Origin: Flavobacteriales bacterium
GTDB lineage: Bacteria; Bacteroidota; Bacteroidia; Flavobacteriales_D; CAJJDF01
DNA: 36,888 nt
Reading direction: 5' to 3'
NCBI GenBank assembly: GCA_020630395.1
Contig: JAHDBM010000029.1
Span: 1,216-38,103 of the forward strand
Below the pieces are notes generated by a model. The model made no database searches. It was not told where the DNA came from and worked only from the letters and a program-made list of their open reading frames with translations. Of the stretch, positions 34,189-36,888 are shown piece after piece; position 1 is the first letter of the stretch; every line of letters starts with the position of its first letter. Made by a program: the position numbers and the translations under genes.

Positions 34189-35661
34189 TCAATCTTCAGC
34201 CAACCATCCTTTAGCTAATTGAACTGCCTTTTTCCATTTATGGTATAGCTTTTTTACTTTTTGTTCTTTTAAATTGGGGTTAATATAATCAGCATCATTA
34301 CTTATCTTTTTCAATGCATCCATATCCCAAAAACCACTTGATAATCCTGCCATAAAAACAGCTCCCTTCGCAGTTGATTCATGGTTTTGAGATCGTTTAA
34401 CTACCTTTTCTAAAATACTAGCTTGAAACTCCATTAAGTAATTATTTAGTGAAGCACCACCATCCACACTTAATTCTTTTAATTGAACTCCAGATTCTTT
34501 TTCCATTAAATCAAAAATATCTTTAGTTTGATAAGCTAAAGCGTTTAAAGTTGCTTTCACAATATCATTCTTATTCGTATCTCTAGTTAACCCTATCATT
34601 AATCCTCTAGCTGTTTCATCCCAATGAGGAGCACCCAAACCAACAAAAGCGGGTACTACATACACACTATCTTTAGTTGATTTTCTTGCCATTTCTTCAG
34701 ATTGTTTTGCATCTTCCAAAATTTGCAATTCATCTCTTAACCATTGTACAGCAGCCCCAGCAATGAAGACGCTCCCTTCAAGGGCATATTCAACTTTATT
34801 ATTTACCCCCCAAGCTATAGTGGTTAATAATCCATTTGAACTCGATTTAATTTCACTCCCCGTATTCATCAGCATAAAACAACCTGTACCATAGGTATTT
34901 TTAGCTTCTCCTTTATTAAAACAGCCTTGTCCAAATAAAGCCGATTGCTGATCTCCTATTGCACTATGAACAGGTAAAACATTACTCTGTATGTTTATAT
35001 CACCATAATAATATGATGATGGATTTACTGTTGGAAGCATGGATTTATTAACTCCAAAAAATGTTAACAAACGATCATCCCATTGTAGGGTTTTTATATT
35101 AAACAACATGGTTCTAGATGCATTGGAATAATCAGTTGCATGAATTTTCCTATCACTCATTTTCCACATTAACCAAGTATCAATTGTACCTATCAATAAA
35201 TCACTTTTGTCCCCATCATATTGATCCAGTAACCATTTTATTTTTGATGCAGAAAAATATGAGTCGACTATTAAACCTGTATTGTCTTTTATATAATTAC
35301 TTAATTCTAAATCTCTTTTTATTTCATTACAAAAATTGGCCGTCCTAGTATCTTGCCAAACTAATGCATGATGTATTGGATTACCTGTATGTTTATCCCA
35401 AACAACAATAGTTTCTCTTTGGTTGGTAATACCAACCGCATCAATATCTGAATGATTAATTCCAGCCTTTCTTATTACTTTTTCTACAACTGATAATTGA
35501 GTATTTAATAATTCAATAGGGTCGTGTTCAACCCAGCCAGACTGAGGATATATTTGTGTAAACTCCTGCTGAGAAACAGCTATAATCTCTCCTTTTTTAT
35601 TAAAAAGAATAGCTCTGCTACTCGTAGTTCCTTGATCTAAAGCTAAAATATATTTATTCAT
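34189..35661 (-). CDS. glpK: Glycerol kinase
   Basis: This FGGY-family kinase phosphorylates glycerol to glycerol 3-phosphate. At 490 residues it is full length. The ATP-binding start is ALDQGTTSSRAILF (Asp9), with glycerol-site residues in NQRETIVVW and WQDTRT, the FGGY signature around GLGAPHWDETARGLMIGLTRD, and the C-terminal adenosine motif ELSVDGGASLNNYLMEFQASIL. Neither glpF nor glpD is in the window, and no regulator is adjacent. A candidate -7 element (TATTTTTG, 35782-35789, minus strand) would give a ~120-base leader, which is uncertain. The stop codon lies 15 bases from the ffs -33 element. Confidence 0.96.
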   Translation of the reverse strand: MNKYILALDQGTTSSRAILFNKKGEIIAVSQQEFTQIYPQSGWVEHDPIELLNTQLSVVEKVIRKAGINHSDIDAVGITNQRETIVVWDKHTGNPIHHALVWQDTRTANFCNEIKRDLELSNYIKDNTGLIVDSYFSASKIKWLLDQYDGDKSDLLIGTIDTWLMWKMSDRKIHATDYSNASRTMLFNIKTLQWDDRLLTFFGVNKSMLPTVNPSSYYYGDINIQSNVLPVHSAIGDQQSALFGQGCFNKGEAKNTYGTGCFMLMNTGSEIKSSSNGLLTTIAWGVNNKVEYALEGSVFIAGAAVQWLRDELQILEDAKQSEEMARKSTKDSVYVVPAFVGLGAPHWDETARGLMIGLTRDTNKNDIVKATLNALAYQTKDIFDLMEKESGVQLKELSVDGGASLNNYLMEFQASILEKVVKRSQNHESTAKGAVFMAGLSSGFWDMDALKKISNDADYINPNLKEQKVKKLYHKWKKAVQLAKGWLAED

Positions 35662-35906
35662 TATTATATTCTTTTTTAAGTCACAATCTATCCTCTAAGG
35701 TAATAAAGTTAATCCTCAAAATACTGTCCAAAAACCAGAGATAATAAACAAAACAAATCCAGCCGTTAAATTCCTAATAATCAAAAATATAAACCTATTT
35801 GTTTTCGTTTAATTTATATTTTTCGTATATTAACTTAATATTAAAGCAACCTTAGCTAAACATTAACGTTTTAAGGTTAAATTTGAACATATTCATAACA
35901 ACAGAA
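35662..35906. other. Divergent intergenic region, glpK and secreted-protein genes
   Basis: The 245 bases between the two divergent genes are AT-rich. They contain a clear -7 element for the right-hand gene (35878-35885) and a weak candidate for glpK (35782-35789). No RNA gene or strong hairpin was seen. Confidence 0.5.
35878..35885 (+). promoter_or_regulatory. -7 promoter element for the right-edge secreted protein
   Basis: TAAATTTG, an exact TAnnTTTG match, 21 bases before ATG 35907. No TTG at the ideal -33 position. Confidence 0.55.
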
Positions 35907-36888
35907 ATGAAATTTAAATACCTTTTACAATCTTTTATCATTATTATGTTATTGGTTTTCACTAATAATACTAATGCCTCTCACATAAGTGGAGGTGATA
36001 TTACTTATCGTAATGTAGGGCCTAATCAATATGAAATTACTGTTAAACTTTTTAGAGATTGTAATGGTATTAATGCCCCAACATCAGTCAGAGTATATTT
36101 TGAAAACACTTGTGGATTAACAAACCCTACATCATTAACGTGTACCAGAATTAATAATCCTATTACTGGTCAACCACATACAAATATTTCTCAATTATGT
36201 AGTAGAGATAGTTTAAATAGTACGTGTTTTAGTGGTTCTTTACCGGGAATGCAGTTATATGAATACAGAGGTACAGTAGCTTTGCCTGCTCCTTGTAATT
36301 CATGGACTTTTTACTACACAACATGTTGTAGAAACTCTGCGGTTACTAATGTTTCTTCTAACGGAACTTACCTTGGTGCAACATTAAACAGTGTTAGTGC
36401 GCCTACTAATAATTCATCTGTATACACTTCACATCCTGTTCCTTATGTTTGTGTAAATCAATTAACAAATTATAACTTTGGAGTTATTGAGCCTGATGGA
36501 GATAGTGTTGTTTATCAATTTATTAGTGCAACACAAAATAATCCGCCTGCTCCGTTAACATACAATGCACCATATTCTGCGACTAATCCTGTTAATGGTA
36601 TCACATTAAATACAGCTACTGGTCAATTAACATTTACACCTACAACATTAGGTAATTTTGTTGTGGTGGTTCAAGTTACCGAATATCAGCCTGGGACAAA
36701 CATAGTTAAGGGGGTAACTTTTAGAGACATACAATTTGTTGTTCAAAACTGTAATAACCAAGTTGTAAATGCCAACACAATTACAATTTCTAACCATCAG
36801 GGAGCTGGTTCTGTTAATGGAAGTGAACTTACCGTATGTGAAGGTGATAATTTTTGTTTTGATATTGTTATTACTGATCCAGATGCAG
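35907..36888 (+). CDS. Large secreted Cys-rich surface protein (partial, 3' end outside window)
   Basis: The frame is open from ATG 35907 to the window edge (327 codons and one base). It starts with a signal peptide (about 24 residues, hydrophobic IIIMLLVF, ending in NTNA), then SHISGGDITYRNVGPNQYE, the start of a recurring Bacteroidota module with paired Cys (RDCNG, NTCG, LTCTR, QLCS, STCFSG, TTCCRN). A PKD/cadherin-like segment follows (FGVIEPDGDSVVYQFI, GITLNTATGQLTFTPT, FVVVVQVTEY). Relatives are usually very long and end in a T9SS C-terminal signal, so a surface-exposed or adhesin-like role is likely. The end, any sorting domain, and the function cannot be seen. Confidence 0.8.
   Translation, partial: MKFKYLLQSFIIIMLLVFTNNTNASHISGGDITYRNVGPNQYEITVKLFRDCNGINAPTSVRVYFENTCGLTNPTSLTCTRINNPITGQPHTNISQLCSRDSLNSTCFSGSLPGMQLYEYRGTVALPAPCNSWTFYYTTCCRNSAVTNVSSNGTYLGATLNSVSAPTNNSSVYTSHPVPYVCVNQLTNYNFGVIEPDGDSVVYQFISATQNNPPAPLTYNAPYSATNPVNGITLNTATGQLTFTPTTLGNFVVVVQVTEYQPGTNIVKGVTFRDIQFVVQNCNNQVVNANTITISNHQGAGSVNGSELTVCEGDNFCFDIVITDPDA

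Overview
The window is AT-rich chromosomal DNA from a member of the Bacteroidota, most likely a Flavobacteriales-type bacterium. The evidence is a type IX secretion (T9SS) type-B sorting domain, a DUF5686/carboxypeptidase-regulatory-like outer-membrane protein, a DAHP synthase with a C-terminal chorismate mutase, a Bacteroidota-type Lgt signature, few Shine-Dalgarno sites, and repeated TAnnTTTG -7 promoter elements. In two cases (tRNA-Pro and SRP RNA) that element has a TTG/TTTG -33 element 19 nt upstream. I cannot name the species. I see no prophage, insertion sequence, CRISPR array or defence island. Most of the window is housekeeping, with several lineage-specific secreted proteins.

Layout. 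1-4.3 kb: an FAD oxidoreductase (-), then the shikimate pair DAHP synthase/chorismate mutase and aroA (+), then a small unknown gene. 4.35-6.4 kb (-): a secreted NUC1-type nuclease with a C-terminal OB-like domain, followed by two small secreted unknowns. 6.5-12.8 kb (-): aconitase, a DUF5686 barrel protein and a T9SS cargo protein. 13.1-16.8 kb (-): an overlapping string of lgt, a TerB-like gene, a dicarboxylate/amino-acid symporter and a membrane protein. 16.9-21.7 kb: radC, a DUF1059 gene, clpX, and a sodium:solute symporter with an alpha/beta hydrolase. 21.8-23.8 kb (+): three exported proteins, namely a HELAH metallopeptidase-like protein, a degenerate TraB/GumN-like lipoprotein and an unknown. 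23.8-30 kb: purB, an EI24 membrane protein, a TPR/PD40 protein, tRNA-Pro and gyrB. 30-32 kb (+): a VOC protein, a TetR regulator and an SDR. 32-35.7 kb (-): glpK, the small SRP RNA (ffs), a cyclophilin lipoprotein and a membrane metallophosphoesterase. The right edge holds the first 327 codons of a secreted Cys-rich protein.

The best candidates for something new are modest. A TetR-SDR pair carries two near-identical dyad operators (16 of 19 bases the same), and the tetR promoter, calibrated against the ffs promoter, predicts a leaderless GTG mRNA. A TraB/GumN-like lipoprotein has lost both histidine motifs and sits beside a gluzincin-like protein. Several start codons were settled by promoter position: clpX, radC, the VOC gene and the cyclophilin all have longer reading frames that run into promoters or, for the cyclophilin, into ffs.
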